Assembly: GCF_029193885.1 (NCBI RefSeq)
Contig: NZ_JARFVB010000008.1
Coordinates: 1 to 64,000, forward strand
From: Flagellimonas yonaguniensis
Lineage (GTDB): Bacteria; Bacteroidota; Bacteroidia; Flavobacteriales; Flavobacteriaceae
DNA: 64,000 nucleotides
Direction of reading: 5' to 3'
The position numbers and the translations under genes were made by a program. Shown here in pieces: positions 34,424 to 43,718 of this stretch. How positions within the stretch are numbered: position 1 is the stretch's first letter; every line of letters begins with the position of its first letter. The notes under the pieces were generated by a model. It had not been told where the DNA came from, ran no database searches, and was given only the letters and a program-made list of their open reading frames with translations.

Positions 34424-34453
34424 GTTTTACATTTACAAGTGTAAAATTAACGC
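34424..34453. promoter_or_regulatory. Inverted TGTAAAA repeat, AraR-like candidate site
   Basis: TTTTACA (34425-34431) and TGTAAAA (34440-34446) form an inverted repeat. The right arm continues as AGTGTAAAATTAACGC, matching 14 of 16 positions of AGTGTAAAAATAACAC at 58128 in front of the GH51 gene. It suggests a link between SusCD and the arabinose regulator; the sequence is AT-rich so chance is possible. Confidence 0.35.
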
Positions 34454-34535
34454 TTCTTAATTTTTAAATCAATTTTAAGACCTATGGAGTATAAGTTTTA
34501 TGTAAGCAATTAACTAAACAAATTAAAGATGTATT

Positions 34536-37520
34536 ATGAAATTGGCTAGCTTTTTATTCAAAAAATGTCTGGGAAAAAAACAGCTCTTGTTTTCCATATT
34601 CTGCCTTTTGGTTGGACAAGCTGGGTTTTCCCAACAAACAATTTCAGGTAGCGTAACGGACGAGCAGGGTATTCCCATTGCCGGTGCGGCTGTACTGGAA
34701 AAAAACACCACTAACGGTACTGCAACCGACTTTGATGGTAATTACGAAATCAGCACTTCACAATCCGATGCGGTACTCGTATTTTCCTATTTGGGCTTTT
34801 TGGCCCAAGAGGTACCGGTTCAGGGGAATACTACGATTGATGTAGTGTTGAAAGAAGATTTGCAACAGTTGTCCGAAGTGGTTGTCATAGGATACGGAAC
34901 CCAAAAACGTGCGGACGTGACCAGCTCCGTAGCAACCGTAAAATCCGAAGACTTTGTGCAAGGTAACGTAAAGGATGCTGCGCAGCTTATTCAAGGTAAG
35001 GTTGCCGGTCTGTCCGTTTCTGCACCTTCGGGCGACCCCACGGAGGGAACTCAGATTAACTTGAGGGGTACATCTTCTATACTGGGAGGCACCAATCCCT
35101 TGGTTTTGGTCGATGGTGTTCCCGGTAGTTTGAATACCGTGGCACCGGAAGATATCGAATCCATTGATGTGCTGAAAGATGGTTCGGCAACTGCCATATA
35201 TGGTACCCGTGGGACTAACGGTGTTATCATTATTACGACAAAGAAAGGTACAAATGATATGAAATCGACCATTGAATACAATGGGTACGCATCGCTTTCC
35301 ACGATTGCTGATCGAATGAACTTTCTGAATGCCGATGAGTTAAGACAGAAATTTGATGAGGGTTATACCTTTAATGGGGCCAACCTACAAGATTATGGTG
35401 CCAACACGGATTGGGTAGATCAAATTACCCGTGATGCATATAGCCAGGTGCACAACCTCATTTTTAGAGGAGGTAACTCTACTTCGAACATGACAGCATC
35501 CCTGAATTATAGGGATATAGAAGGGATTTTTCTGAAATCTGACAATAAAAGACATACCGCCCGGGTAAGTGTGAACCATGCCATGTTCGACAACCGATTG
35601 AAAGCAAATGTAGGTGTGATCTTGAGCGAACAAACCTACAATGCTCTTGGCGATGGTGTTAGTTTTAACCCATACATATATAGGCAGGCCATAATACGTA
35701 ACCCAACCGAGCCTGTGTACAACGAAGATGGAAGCTGGTATGAGAGGGATGTGTACTTCTATGACAACCCATTGGCCTATATTGAGGAAACCATTGGTGA
35801 AAACAGGTACAGAAATACAAGGTTCGATTTTTCTTTGAGTTATGACTTTGGGGATCATGTTACGGTCAAAGGACTGTATACGCGTAAGGGAAATTCAAAC
35901 ATCAGAGGGTTTTACCAAACAAAGAACCACGTTTCCACCACTAAAAATGGTCAAGAAGGCTTTGCTTCAAGAGGAACGGATGATTACGTAGGCAATTACG
36001 GCCAGTTTACGGTGGATTATGACAATAGCTTTGGAAAACACAAGGTAACCGGTTTGGTGGGATATAACTACGAGGACAATACCAATGAAGGTTTTTGGGC
36101 GACCAACCGTCGTTTTCCCACAGACGGATTTACCTATAACAATATAGGCAGTGGCCAAGGGCTTCAATTAGGTGAAGCGGGAATGGGCAGTTATAAAAAT
36201 TCCGATAAGTTGATTGCATTTTTCACTAGGGTAACCTACAACTATGATGATCGTTACCTTTTGATGGCAAGTATGCGCCGTGAAGGTTCTTCTAGATTTG
36301 GGGAAGACAACAAATGGGGTAATTTCCCCGGTGTTTCTTTGGGTTGGCGTGTAGACCAAGAATCTTTCGCGGATAACTGGGATTGGCTTTCCAATCTTAA
36401 ATTCAGAACAGGATTCGGGGTCACTGGGATCAATGCGGGGTCCAACTATCAGTCTTTGAGTGGATTGACGTATGGTAGCTACTTTTTGAACAATGGTCAA
36501 TGGGTGAGACAGTTGATACCTTCCCGTAATGCAAATCCCAACCTACGCTGGGAGAAAAAAGAAGAATTTAACCTGGGATTGGATTTTGGGGTGCTGGATG
36601 GGCGCATCAATGGTTCGGTGGATTATTACAACAGAACAACAAAGGATGCATTGTTCAATTACAGTGTGCCCACTCCTCCCTACTTTTTTGGTACAATCAC
36701 GGCCAACGTTGCCCAAATAAAGAATACAGGTCTTGAATTCTTGTTGAACATCACTCCTTTTCAAACGGATGATTTTGATTGGACGGCAAACCTTACTTAT
36801 TCTACCAATACCAACGAAATCGTATCACTTTCCAATGATGAGTTCCAATTGACCAACGACTTTTTTGATGAAGGCTATACAGGTGAACCTATACAGATCA
36901 GTACCCATCGTGTGCAGGAAGGGCAGCCCATCGGTAATTTTTATGGCTTAAAGAGCGTGGATATCACGGAAGATGGGATTTGGATAATAGAAAGACCGGA
37001 TGGCTCACGTGTTCCTGCCACGGAGGCCACAAACGACGATAGACAGGTATTGGGCAACGGATTGCCAAAGGCCTATTATAGCTGGAACAATACAGTAAGG
37101 TACAAGAACTGGGATTTAATGGTCAACTTGAGAGGAGCTTTGGATTATCAGATATTGAACTTCTCGAGAATGTTCTACGAAAACCCAACAATCAGTTATA
37201 ATACCCTGGATTCCGCTTACGATATGGTTTACGGTAAAGCGGTGTTGCAGGATGTGCAACGATTTGTGAGCCATTATGTGGAAGACGGGGATTTCCTAAA
37301 GATAGACAATGTTACCTTGGGGTATACATTGCCCAAGGATGCCATCAAGTTTGCCCAGAGTTTCCGCATTTATGCATCAGGCTTGAACTTGGCTACCATA
37401 ACAGGATATAAGGGTATCGATCCAGAAGTGAACAGAAATGGTTTGTCCCCAGGTAATGACGAAAGGGATAAGTATCCTTCTACTAGGACATTTACACTAG
37501 GTATCAACTTTACATTCTAA
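34536..37520 (+). CDS. SusC/RagA-family TonB-linked outer membrane protein
   Basis: A 994-residue outer-membrane import channel. After a signal peptide (to GFSQ) come the carboxypeptidase regulatory domain (TISGSVTDEQGIPIAGAAVL, about 32-110), the TonB-box-like stretch SEVVVIGYGTQKRADVTSSV, the plug (SVATVKSEDF, LVLVDGVPGSL, IYGTRGTNGVIIITTKKG), and a long barrel ending NFTF. The SusC signature ATAIYGTRGTNGVIIITTKK is intact. It is paired with a SusD lipoprotein 10 bp downstream; together they form the substrate-gulping outer-membrane complex of a utilisation locus. The neighbouring hydroxyproline, peptidase and arabinosidase genes point to a glycopeptide or arabino-oligosaccharide cargo. Confidence 0.96.
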   Translation: MKLASFLFKKCLGKKQLLFSIFCLLVGQAGFSQQTISGSVTDEQGIPIAGAAVLEKNTTNGTATDFDGNYEISTSQSDAVLVFSYLGFLAQEVPVQGNTTIDVVLKEDLQQLSEVVVIGYGTQKRADVTSSVATVKSEDFVQGNVKDAAQLIQGKVAGLSVSAPSGDPTEGTQINLRGTSSILGGTNPLVLVDGVPGSLNTVAPEDIESIDVLKDGSATAIYGTRGTNGVIIITTKKGTNDMKSTIEYNGYASLSTIADRMNFLNADELRQKFDEGYTFNGANLQDYGANTDWVDQITRDAYSQVHNLIFRGGNSTSNMTASLNYRDIEGIFLKSDNKRHTARVSVNHAMFDNRLKANVGVILSEQTYNALGDGVSFNPYIYRQAIIRNPTEPVYNEDGSWYERDVYFYDNPLAYIEETIGENRYRNTRFDFSLSYDFGDHVTVKGLYTRKGNSNIRGFYQTKNHVSTTKNGQEGFASRGTDDYVGNYGQFTVDYDNSFGKHKVTGLVGYNYEDNTNEGFWATNRRFPTDGFTYNNIGSGQGLQLGEAGMGSYKNSDKLIAFFTRVTYNYDDRYLLMASMRREGSSRFGEDNKWGNFPGVSLGWRVDQESFADNWDWLSNLKFRTGFGVTGINAGSNYQSLSGLTYGSYFLNNGQWVRQLIPSRNANPNLRWEKKEEFNLGLDFGVLDGRINGSVDYYNRTTKDALFNYSVPTPPYFFGTITANVAQIKNTGLEFLLNITPFQTDDFDWTANLTYSTNTNEIVSLSNDEFQLTNDFFDEGYTGEPIQISTHRVQEGQPIGNFYGLKSVDITEDGIWIIERPDGSRVPATEATNDDRQVLGNGLPKAYYSWNNTVRYKNWDLMVNLRGALDYQILNFSRMFYENPTISYNTLDSAYDMVYGKAVLQDVQRFVSHYVEDGDFLKIDNVTLGYTLPKDAIKFAQSFRIYASGLNLATITGYKGIDPEVNRNGLSPGNDERDKYPSTRTFTLGINFTF

Positions 37521-37530
37521 AAAAAATATT

Positions 37531-39129
37531 ATGAAAAATATATTGAACAAAGTGATTTCACTTAGACTAAAATTTTTAACGTTCGTAGCGAGTATATTGC
37601 TCTTGCCAGTAGCTTGTACGGATTTGGAGGAAGAAGTGTTCTCTGAAGTGACCGAATCCTCCTTTACGCCCTCGGAATCGGATATCATTTCCGTTATGGC
37701 ATCGGCTTACACACCAATGCGATTTGTAATGGGGTGGCAAGGATATTTTGATGTGCAGGAAGAACCCGGCGATATGTTCGTGACTCCTACAAGGCCTAAC
37801 GGTTGGGATGATGGAGGTACATACAAAAGAATGCACTTTCATGAATGGACAGAAACCCAGTGGCAACCAAGAAATACATGGATTACCTGTTTCAATGGGA
37901 TCAATAGTGCCAATAGGGTAATTCTACAAGTTGAGTCGGGGGAATTACCGGTAAGTGCAGAGCAGGCATCGGCTATCATCGCGGAAATGAGGGCCTTAAG
38001 GGCATTATACTATTCCATGTTGGTGGATACCCATGGCAACGTACCCATTATAGCAAGCTATAGTGATGAGCTTCCGGTCCAGAGTTCACGTGCCGAAGTG
38101 TACAATTTTATCGTTTCTGAGCTGACAGAGGTTATGCCCAACCTTACCGAGGTTGTAGATCAATCAACCTATGGTCGTATGACCAAGTGGGCCGCCAATC
38201 ATGTTTTGGCTCGGGTGTACTTAAATGCCGAAATATATACAGGAACCGCCCAATGGGACAAGGTTATCGAAGCATGTGATGAGATCATAGCTAGCGGGGC
38301 ATTTGAATTGTCCTCAAATTATTCGGACATCTTCAGTACGGAGAACGAAGGAAACCCTGAAATGGTGTTCGCGATCCCTTACGACCAAATATTTGCTGGG
38401 GATTGGAATGCCCATATGAAAATGCTTTTGCCAGATCATCGATTGGTTTTTGACATGCAGGCACAACCTTGGGGAGGATCTAGCTGTAATCCGCAATTTA
38501 TAGATAGTTATGATCCCAATGATAAGCGTTTGTCCGATACCTGGCTGATGGGAGATCAATTGAACGCTTCCGATGGCAGTGTGGTAATGACCTTGAGAAA
38601 AGAAATGCCCAGTATTTACGATTGTGATTTCACAGATGGCTTTAGATGTGGTAAGTATGAAATAGAATCAGGTGCCACAGGAGGACTAAGTGTTGACTTT
38701 CCGTTCCTGAGATATACAGATGTGTTAATGATGAAAGCCGAAGCACTTCTAAGGACCAATAATAGTGATGATGCGGCAACCATAGTGACACAGGTCCGTA
38801 TGCGTTCCTTCGAAGACCCAGCAGAAGCAACTGTTACGGGTGCCGAACTTGAAGGCGATACAACGGTGGAATACGGAACATTGGCAGAAGACGGAACCAT
38901 TGATGATCCAGGAGACCAATCTGCGGTAGCTTATGGACGCTTTTTGGATGAATTGGGATGGGAGTTTGCAGCAGAGGCAAGAAGAAGATCTGATATGATC
39001 CGATTTGGCGTGTACCAGACCAAAAGCTGGTACAACCATGCTCCAAAAGGGGAGTATACAACACTGTTCCCCATAGGTTTGGAGGAACTCAATACCAATA
39101 CCAACCTAAGCCAAAACCCTGGTTATTAG
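37531..39129 (+). CDS. SusD/RagB-family substrate-binding lipoprotein
   Basis: A 532-residue surface lipoprotein that binds the nutrient over the SusC channel. The leader ends LLPVAC with the lipid Cys about residue 29, followed by TDLEEEVFSEVTESSFT. The SusD tetratricopeptide-like core has NGINSANRVI, AEMRALRALYYSMLVDTHGNVPII, YNFIVSELTEVMPNL and ANHVLARVYLNAEIYTG. The C-terminal part has FPFLRYTDVLMMKAEALLR and LDELGWEFAAEARRRSDMIRFG, the usual SusD ending. The SusC/D junction is 10 bp, so the two are translated from one message. A terminator follows. Confidence 0.95.
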   Translation: MKNILNKVISLRLKFLTFVASILLLPVACTDLEEEVFSEVTESSFTPSESDIISVMASAYTPMRFVMGWQGYFDVQEEPGDMFVTPTRPNGWDDGGTYKRMHFHEWTETQWQPRNTWITCFNGINSANRVILQVESGELPVSAEQASAIIAEMRALRALYYSMLVDTHGNVPIIASYSDELPVQSSRAEVYNFIVSELTEVMPNLTEVVDQSTYGRMTKWAANHVLARVYLNAEIYTGTAQWDKVIEACDEIIASGAFELSSNYSDIFSTENEGNPEMVFAIPYDQIFAGDWNAHMKMLLPDHRLVFDMQAQPWGGSSCNPQFIDSYDPNDKRLSDTWLMGDQLNASDGSVVMTLRKEMPSIYDCDFTDGFRCGKYEIESGATGGLSVDFPFLRYTDVLMMKAEALLRTNNSDDAATIVTQVRMRSFEDPAEATVTGAELEGDTTVEYGTLAEDGTIDDPGDQSAVAYGRFLDELGWEFAAEARRRSDMIRFGVYQTKSWYNHAPKGEYTTLFPIGLEELNTNTNLSQNPGY

Positions 39130-39186
39130 ATTGAACAGATAGTAAATCAAATTATTGTAATTGTTTGAGTTTGTTGTTTAGTGCAT

Positions 39187-39216
39187 AAGCGGATGGGTTT
39201 TCCCATCCGCTTTTTT
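39187..39216 (+). terminator. Terminator after susD
   Basis: An 11-bp perfect stem, AAGCGGATGGG (39187-39197) / CCCATCCGCTT (39202-39212), loop TTTT, then a T tract to 39216. It separates SusCD from the convergent AraC gene. Confidence 0.93.
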
Positions 39217-39231
39217 ATGGATGTGGATGTC

Positions 39232-40074
39232 TTAGAACTGTGATTTGAACTGTGTTGGAGAGCATCCCTTCAATGCCTTGAATTTCCTGTTGAAGTTGGC
39301 AATATTGTTAAAGCCGCATTGATCGGAAATCATGGAAATGGCCAGTTCTGGATTGTTCAAAATAAGCTTGCATGCGTTTTCAATCCGTATTTCTATGAGA
39401 AACTGGAAGAAAGTCTTGTTTGTCCGTTTCTTAAAATAACGGCAAAAAGCATTTTTGCTCATATTGGCCACGTTGGCTATTTCATCCAAGCTAATGGGTT
39501 CATGATACCGATCCATGGCATATTTAAAGACATCGTTCATCCGTTTACCCTCATCGTCCGAAAAGGATTTGCGGTATACAAATGAGGATAAAGGAGTGGT
39601 TTCAGATTGTGTAATGTGGCTTATAATGATCAAAAGAGTTGCTATCTGCTCAATACTGTTCTGTGTTTTTAATTTATTGAACTCTTCAATGATGACTTCG
39701 GTATTGGAAACGACCCGCATCCCAAGTTCGGATTTTTTAAAGAAATCTTTTGTGTTGGAAAGGTCGGAAATGCCGAAGAATTCCTTGCCAAATGAGTTAA
39801 TGTCAAAAAAAAGGGTGTGCATCAGTGATTTTGGGGTAAAAGAAGCATCGCTCTTAAAAGCATGCGGTACATATCCTCCTATGACCAAGATATCCCCTTC
39901 TTTAAAATCACTAATGGAATCGCCTACGATTAGGGAACCGGAGCCTTTTGCGATATAACTGATCTGGATTTCCGCATGTTGGTGCAGTTGATCATAAAAA
40001 ACACGCTCATTGTCCACTTGGTAGACCAAGGCCTCATCTTCAGGTTTCGGTATTTTGAACGGTAGTACTTTCAT
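39232..40074 (-). CDS. AraC-family regulator with N-terminal cupin
   Basis: A 280-residue regulator. The N-terminal half (about 20-110) is a cupin-like ligand-binding fold (QLHQHAEIQISYIAKGSGSLIVGD, GDILVIGGYVPHAF). The C-terminal AraC domain (about 180-278) has two helix-turn-helix units: ISLDEIANVANMSKNAFCRYFKKRTNKTFFQFLIEIRIENACKLI then AISMISDQCGFNNIANFNRKFKALKGCSPTQFK. It is divergent from the hydroxyproline operon, with 132 bp between the starts. A 20-bp motif in that gap (40121-40140) recurs before the S9 peptidase gene, so I infer it activates both. The effector is probably hydroxyproline or a breakdown product. Confidence 0.92.
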   Translation of the reverse strand: MKVLPFKIPKPEDEALVYQVDNERVFYDQLHQHAEIQISYIAKGSGSLIVGDSISDFKEGDILVIGGYVPHAFKSDASFTPKSLMHTLFFDINSFGKEFFGISDLSNTKDFFKKSELGMRVVSNTEVIIEEFNKLKTQNSIEQIATLLIIISHITQSETTPLSSFVYRKSFSDDEGKRMNDVFKYAMDRYHEPISLDEIANVANMSKNAFCRYFKKRTNKTFFQFLIEIRIENACKLILNNPELAISMISDQCGFNNIANFNRKFKALKGCSPTQFKSQF

Positions 40075-40120
40075 TTTTTTATACGAATATCATCATAAAA
40101 AGCACCTGAATCAATATTTG

Positions 40121-40140
40121 GGGTAATATAGTACAAGTAT
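40121..40140 (+). promoter_or_regulatory. Candidate AraC operator upstream of the hydroxyproline operon
   Basis: GGGTAATATAGTACAAGTAT matches 18 of 20 bases with 45052-45071. It starts 58 bp before the -7 box at 40179, and the second copy also starts 58 bp before its -7-like box at 45110. Fixed spacing upstream of two promoters is typical of an activator site. Confidence 0.65.
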
Positions 40141-40178
40141 TCGTTAATAATGAAGCTTATCCTTGAAATCGTGTGGTC

Positions 40179-40186
40179 TATTTTTG
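40179..40186 (+). promoter_or_regulatory. -7 promoter element of the hydroxyproline operon
   Basis: TATTTTTG fits TAnnTTTG and lies 20 bp before the ATG at 40207. No good -33 box is present, as expected for an activator-dependent promoter. Confidence 0.5.
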
Positions 40187-40206
40187 TATTTAAAATATAT
40201 AGCATT

Positions 40207-41130
40207 ATGATACATTGGGAAGGGGTTATGCCCGCTGTAACCACAAAATTCACAAGCGAGGACGAATTGGACCTTGCCATGTTTGAAACAAATATCAAGG
40301 CACAATTGGATGCCGGTGTACAGGGAATTATCCTTGGGGGAACCTTGGGTGAGGCCAGTACACTTACCAAACAGGAAAAAGAAACCTTGATAAAAACCTC
40401 ATTGACAATAGTCGAAGGTCAAGTTCCTGTTATCATCAACATTGCGGAGCAAAGTACCAAAGAAGCCATAGAAGTGGCCCAGCACGCTGAAAAAGTAGGG
40501 GCAAAGGGACTAATGGTATTGCCTCCAATGCGCTACAAAGCGACCGACCATGAAACCGTTGTGTACTTTAAGGCAATTGCAAACAATACATCGCTGCCCA
40601 TTATGATATACAATAATCCAGTGGATTATAAAATTGAGGTAACTTTGGATATGATGGAAGAACTATCGGAATGCAGTAACATCCAAGCCATAAAGGAATC
40701 TACAAGGGATATTACCAATGTAATCCGTTTGAAGAACCGTTTCGGAGATAGGTTCAAAGTGTTCACGGGAGTGGATACTTTAGGTCTTGAAAGCTTAGTG
40801 ATCGGAGCGGACGGTTGGGTCGCAGGTCTGGTATGCGCATACCCAGCAGAAACTGTGGCCATCTACGAACTGGTCAAGGCGGGAAAAATAGAAGAGGCAT
40901 TGGCAATATATAAATGGTTCATGCCTTTGCTTGAGCTGGATATAAGTCCACAATTGGTACAGAACATCAAATTGGCCGAAGTGGCCACGGGAATAGGAAC
41001 AGAGAATGTTAGGGCTCCAAGATTGCCCTTACAAGGAAAAGAAAGGGAGCGAGTGCTCAAGGTTATTGAAGAAGCTATGAAAAACAGACCAGAGCTCCCA
41101 GATTATAAAAACCTAAAAAGTGTAGTATGA
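40207..41130 (+). CDS. DapA-family Pyr4H2C (hydroxyproline pathway) deaminase
   Basis: A 307-residue class I aldolase-type lyase. I start at MIHWEGVMPAVTTKF (40207) because the longer frame runs through the promoter. The Schiff-base lysine is K163 in IQAIKESTRDI, with the conserved Tyr135 in MIYNNPVDY and the motif GGTLGEASTLTKQEK. Dihydrodipicolinate synthase itself would be expected with lysine or diaminopimelate genes, which are absent. Next to a 4-hydroxyproline epimerase, a D-amino-acid-type oxidoreductase and a semialdehyde dehydrogenase, it is best read as delta1-pyrroline-4-hydroxy-2-carboxylate deaminase (LhpC-type), giving alpha-ketoglutarate semialdehyde. The stop overlaps the next start (ATGA). 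Confidence 0.82.
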   Translation: MIHWEGVMPAVTTKFTSEDELDLAMFETNIKAQLDAGVQGIILGGTLGEASTLTKQEKETLIKTSLTIVEGQVPVIINIAEQSTKEAIEVAQHAEKVGAKGLMVLPPMRYKATDHETVVYFKAIANNTSLPIMIYNNPVDYKIEVTLDMMEELSECSNIQAIKESTRDITNVIRLKNRFGDRFKVFTGVDTLGLESLVIGADGWVAGLVCAYPAETVAIYELVKAGKIEEALAIYKWFMPLLELDISPQLVQNIKLAEVATGIGTENVRAPRLPLQGKERERVLKVIEEAMKNRPELPDYKNLKSVV

Positions 41131-42650
41131 TTACAGGTAAAAACTGTATCGCAGGGGATTTTAGCGCAAAGGGAAGCATTGAGTTCAAAACAGTGAATCC
41201 CAAATTGAACATTGAAAACCCAACAACTTTTGTTGAAGTTACAAAAGAGGAAATTGAAGAAGCTGTCTCATCGGCCTGGGATGCCTTTAAGGTTTATCGT
41301 AAAGTGTCGGGTAAACAAAGGGCGGCTTTTCTAAATGCCATTGCAGATGAGATTCAGGCATTGGACCAAGAATTGATAGATACCTATACCACGGAGTCCG
41401 GGCTACCCGAAGGAAGAGCCATTGGTGAGCGTGGGCGTACCATGAACCAATTGCGCTCCTTTGCGCAACTGGTGGAAACTGAGGATTGGAGGGAGAACAC
41501 CTTTGATGCGGCCCAGCCGGATAGAAAACCGTTACCCAAGGATGATTTGAGAAAAACTATGATTCCATTGGGGCCAGTAGCCGTTTTTGGAGCGAGTAAT
41601 TTTCCATTGGCCTATTCCACGGCTGGAGGAGATACCGCTAGTGCTTTGGCTTCAGGCTGCCCTGTGATTGTGAAGTCCCACCCCATGCATGCAGGTACAT
41701 CCGAATTGGTGGCATCGGCAATTGTTAAGGCCGCTGAAAAAACAAATATGCCCAAAGGAGTGTTTTCCAGCATCAATGGGGGAATACAGGCAGGAATGGA
41801 TTTGGTAAGTCACCCCAAAGTGAAAGCAGTTGGGTTTACCGGGAGCATCACTGGAGGAAGGGCACTGTTCGACATTGCCTCAAAAAGAGAAGAGCCCATC
41901 CCGGTATTTGCGGAAATGGGAAGTGTCAACCCTGTGATCATTACTCCGGATGCCATATCCAAAAGAGGAAAAGAAATTGCAAAGACCTATGCGGGTTCCA
42001 TTACTTTGGGAACGGGACAATTTTGTACTAACCCAGGTCTTTTGTTGACAGTAAAGAATGAAAATACCCAAGATTTCATAAGTGAACTGGCGAAAGAGAC
42101 CATAGCATTAGATTCGCAGTGCATGCTGCACCCCAATATCAAGAGCGGCTATGACAAAAAAGAAACCGATGTAACCTCCCAATCAGGAGTGGAAGTTGTG
42201 GGTAAGTTGGATGGGAATTTGGAGTCCAATTATGCAGCTTCAGTTGTTGCAACGGTTTCAGGGAGCGAGTTTTTGGCCAATTCAAAATTGCACCAAGAAG
42301 TTTTTGGCCCGTTTTCGTTAGTGGTACAATGCAAGGATGATGCAGAACTCCTTCAGATCATTGAAGGTTTGGAAGGGCAGTTGACAGGTACCCTCATTGC
42401 GGAAGAGAATGATGCCATCAATTTGATGGAGTTGGTGGATACTTTGCAGAATAGAGTTGGTAGAATAATTTATAATGGCGTTCCCACAGGTGTGGAAGTA
42501 TGTCCGTCCATGCAGCATGGAGGACCCTACCCGGCATCTACGGACTCCAGGTTTACCGCAGTTGGTGTGCATGCCATTAAAAGGTGGGTCAGACCCGTTA
42601 GCTACCAATCCTTTCCGCAGTCCCTTTTGCCAGAACACCTTAAGGGATAG
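41127..42650 (+). CDS. Alpha-ketoglutarate semialdehyde dehydrogenase (aldehyde dehydrogenase family)
   Basis: A 507-residue NAD(P)-dependent aldehyde dehydrogenase. It has the nucleotide region VAVFGASNFPLAYSTAGGDT, the family Glu263 in FAEMGSVNPV and the catalytic Cys300 in GTGQFCTNPG. The close relatives are 2,5-dioxovalerate (alpha-ketoglutarate semialdehyde) dehydrogenases. It would oxidise the deaminase product to alpha-ketoglutarate, feeding the TCA cycle. Its ATG overlaps the stop of the deaminase by 4 bp (translational coupling). The same semialdehyde also arises in the oxidative L-arabinose pathway, a possible meeting point with the arabinosidases to the right. Confidence 0.88.
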   Translation: MITGKNCIAGDFSAKGSIEFKTVNPKLNIENPTTFVEVTKEEIEEAVSSAWDAFKVYRKVSGKQRAAFLNAIADEIQALDQELIDTYTTESGLPEGRAIGERGRTMNQLRSFAQLVETEDWRENTFDAAQPDRKPLPKDDLRKTMIPLGPVAVFGASNFPLAYSTAGGDTASALASGCPVIVKSHPMHAGTSELVASAIVKAAEKTNMPKGVFSSINGGIQAGMDLVSHPKVKAVGFTGSITGGRALFDIASKREEPIPVFAEMGSVNPVIITPDAISKRGKEIAKTYAGSITLGTGQFCTNPGLLLTVKNENTQDFISELAKETIALDSQCMLHPNIKSGYDKKETDVTSQSGVEVVGKLDGNLESNYAASVVATVSGSEFLANSKLHQEVFGPFSLVVQCKDDAELLQIIEGLEGQLTGTLIAEENDAINLMELVDTLQNRVGRIIYNGVPTGVEVCPSMQHGGPYPASTDSRFTAVGVHAIKRWVRPVSYQSFPQSLLPEHLKG

Positions 42651-42696
42651 GAACGAACAATGATTTAAAAATAAGATGGTTTTTTAAAGAGCGCTA

Positions 42697-43704
42697 GTGG
42701 CAAGAAAAACTTTTTTTTGTGTTGATGCACATACCTGTGGCAACCCTGTACGCGTAGTGGCAGGTGGCGGTCCCAACTTGATCGGGGCGAACATGAGTGA
42801 GAAAAGACAGCATTTTCTCAAGGATTTTGACTGGATTAGAAAGGGATTGATGTTCGAGCCACGGGGGCACGATATGATGAGCGGGAGCATTTTGCTTCCG
42901 CCCCACAATCCTGAAAATGATTTTGCGATACTCTTCATAGAAACTTCAGGCTGTCTGCCCATGTGCGGGCACGGAACCATCGGGACCATAACCGTAGCAA
43001 TAGAGGAGGGGCTGATTGTTCCCAAAGTACCGGGAAAAATAAAAATGGAAGCTCCCGCAGGCTTGGTAGAGATAGAATACCGCCAAACGGACAAAAAAGT
43101 GGATTGGGTAAAATTGGTCAATGTAAAATCGTATTTGGCAGCCGAAAATTTGACCGTAGAGTGCCCGGAACTGGGTCAGATAACCTTTGATGTATCCTAC
43201 GGTGGTAATTACTACGCAATTGTGGATCCCCAGGAAAACTTTGAGGGTGTGCATAATTTTACGGCGGGGCAGATCATACATTATTCCCAAGTGGTGCGAA
43301 AGCGTATCAATGAAAAGTACCCTGACATGTTTGTACATCCAGAAGACAGTACCATTAGGGATGTGAGCCACATGCTTTGGACCGGAGACCCTTTGGATCC
43401 GACATCTTCGGGAAGAAATGCCGTTTTTTATGGGGACAAGGCCATAGATCGCTCTCCCTGTGGTACGGGGACCTCTGCTCGTATGGCACAACTATATGCC
43501 AAAGGGAAATTGGGTGCGAACGAAAATTATATTCATGAAAGCTTCATAGGAAGCAAGTTCATCGGAAGGATAGAACAGGAGACCACCTTGGCGGGCAAAA
43601 AGGCCATTGTGCCCAGTATACAGGGATGGGCACAAGTAACAGGCTATAACAATATCATTATAGATGACGATGACCCATACGCCCATGGGTTCCAGGTACT
43701 GTAA
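42697..43704 (+). CDS. 4-hydroxyproline 2-epimerase (proline racemase family)
   Basis: A 335-residue cofactor-free epimerase converting trans-4-hydroxy-L-proline to cis-4-hydroxy-D-proline. Both acid/base cysteines are present: Cys90 in LPMCGHGTIG and Cys255 in DRSPCGTGTSARM. The trans-3-hydroxyproline dehydratases of the same family have Thr instead of the second Cys, so dehydratase is unlikely. Plain proline racemase is possible but the neighbours favour hydroxyproline. The start is GTG (42697); the nearby ATG at 42675 is out of frame with an early stop. It begins 46 bp after the dehydrogenase gene. Confidence 0.9.
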   Translation: MARKTFFCVDAHTCGNPVRVVAGGGPNLIGANMSEKRQHFLKDFDWIRKGLMFEPRGHDMMSGSILLPPHNPENDFAILFIETSGCLPMCGHGTIGTITVAIEEGLIVPKVPGKIKMEAPAGLVEIEYRQTDKKVDWVKLVNVKSYLAAENLTVECPELGQITFDVSYGGNYYAIVDPQENFEGVHNFTAGQIIHYSQVVRKRINEKYPDMFVHPEDSTIRDVSHMLWTGDPLDPTSSGRNAVFYGDKAIDRSPCGTGTSARMAQLYAKGKLGANENYIHESFIGSKFIGRIEQETTLAGKKAIVPSIQGWAQVTGYNNIIIDDDDPYAHGFQVL

Positions 43705-43718
43705 ATCAACTTTTTAGA

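Noticed and set aside
40207..41130. Reading the DapA-family gene as lysine-pathway dihydrodipicolinate synthase
   Set aside because: No lysine genes are nearby and it is translationally coupled to a semialdehyde dehydrogenase next to a hydroxyproline epimerase.
42697..43704. trans-3-hydroxyproline dehydratase
   Set aside because: Both catalytic cysteines are present (C90, C255); the dehydratases have Thr at the second position.
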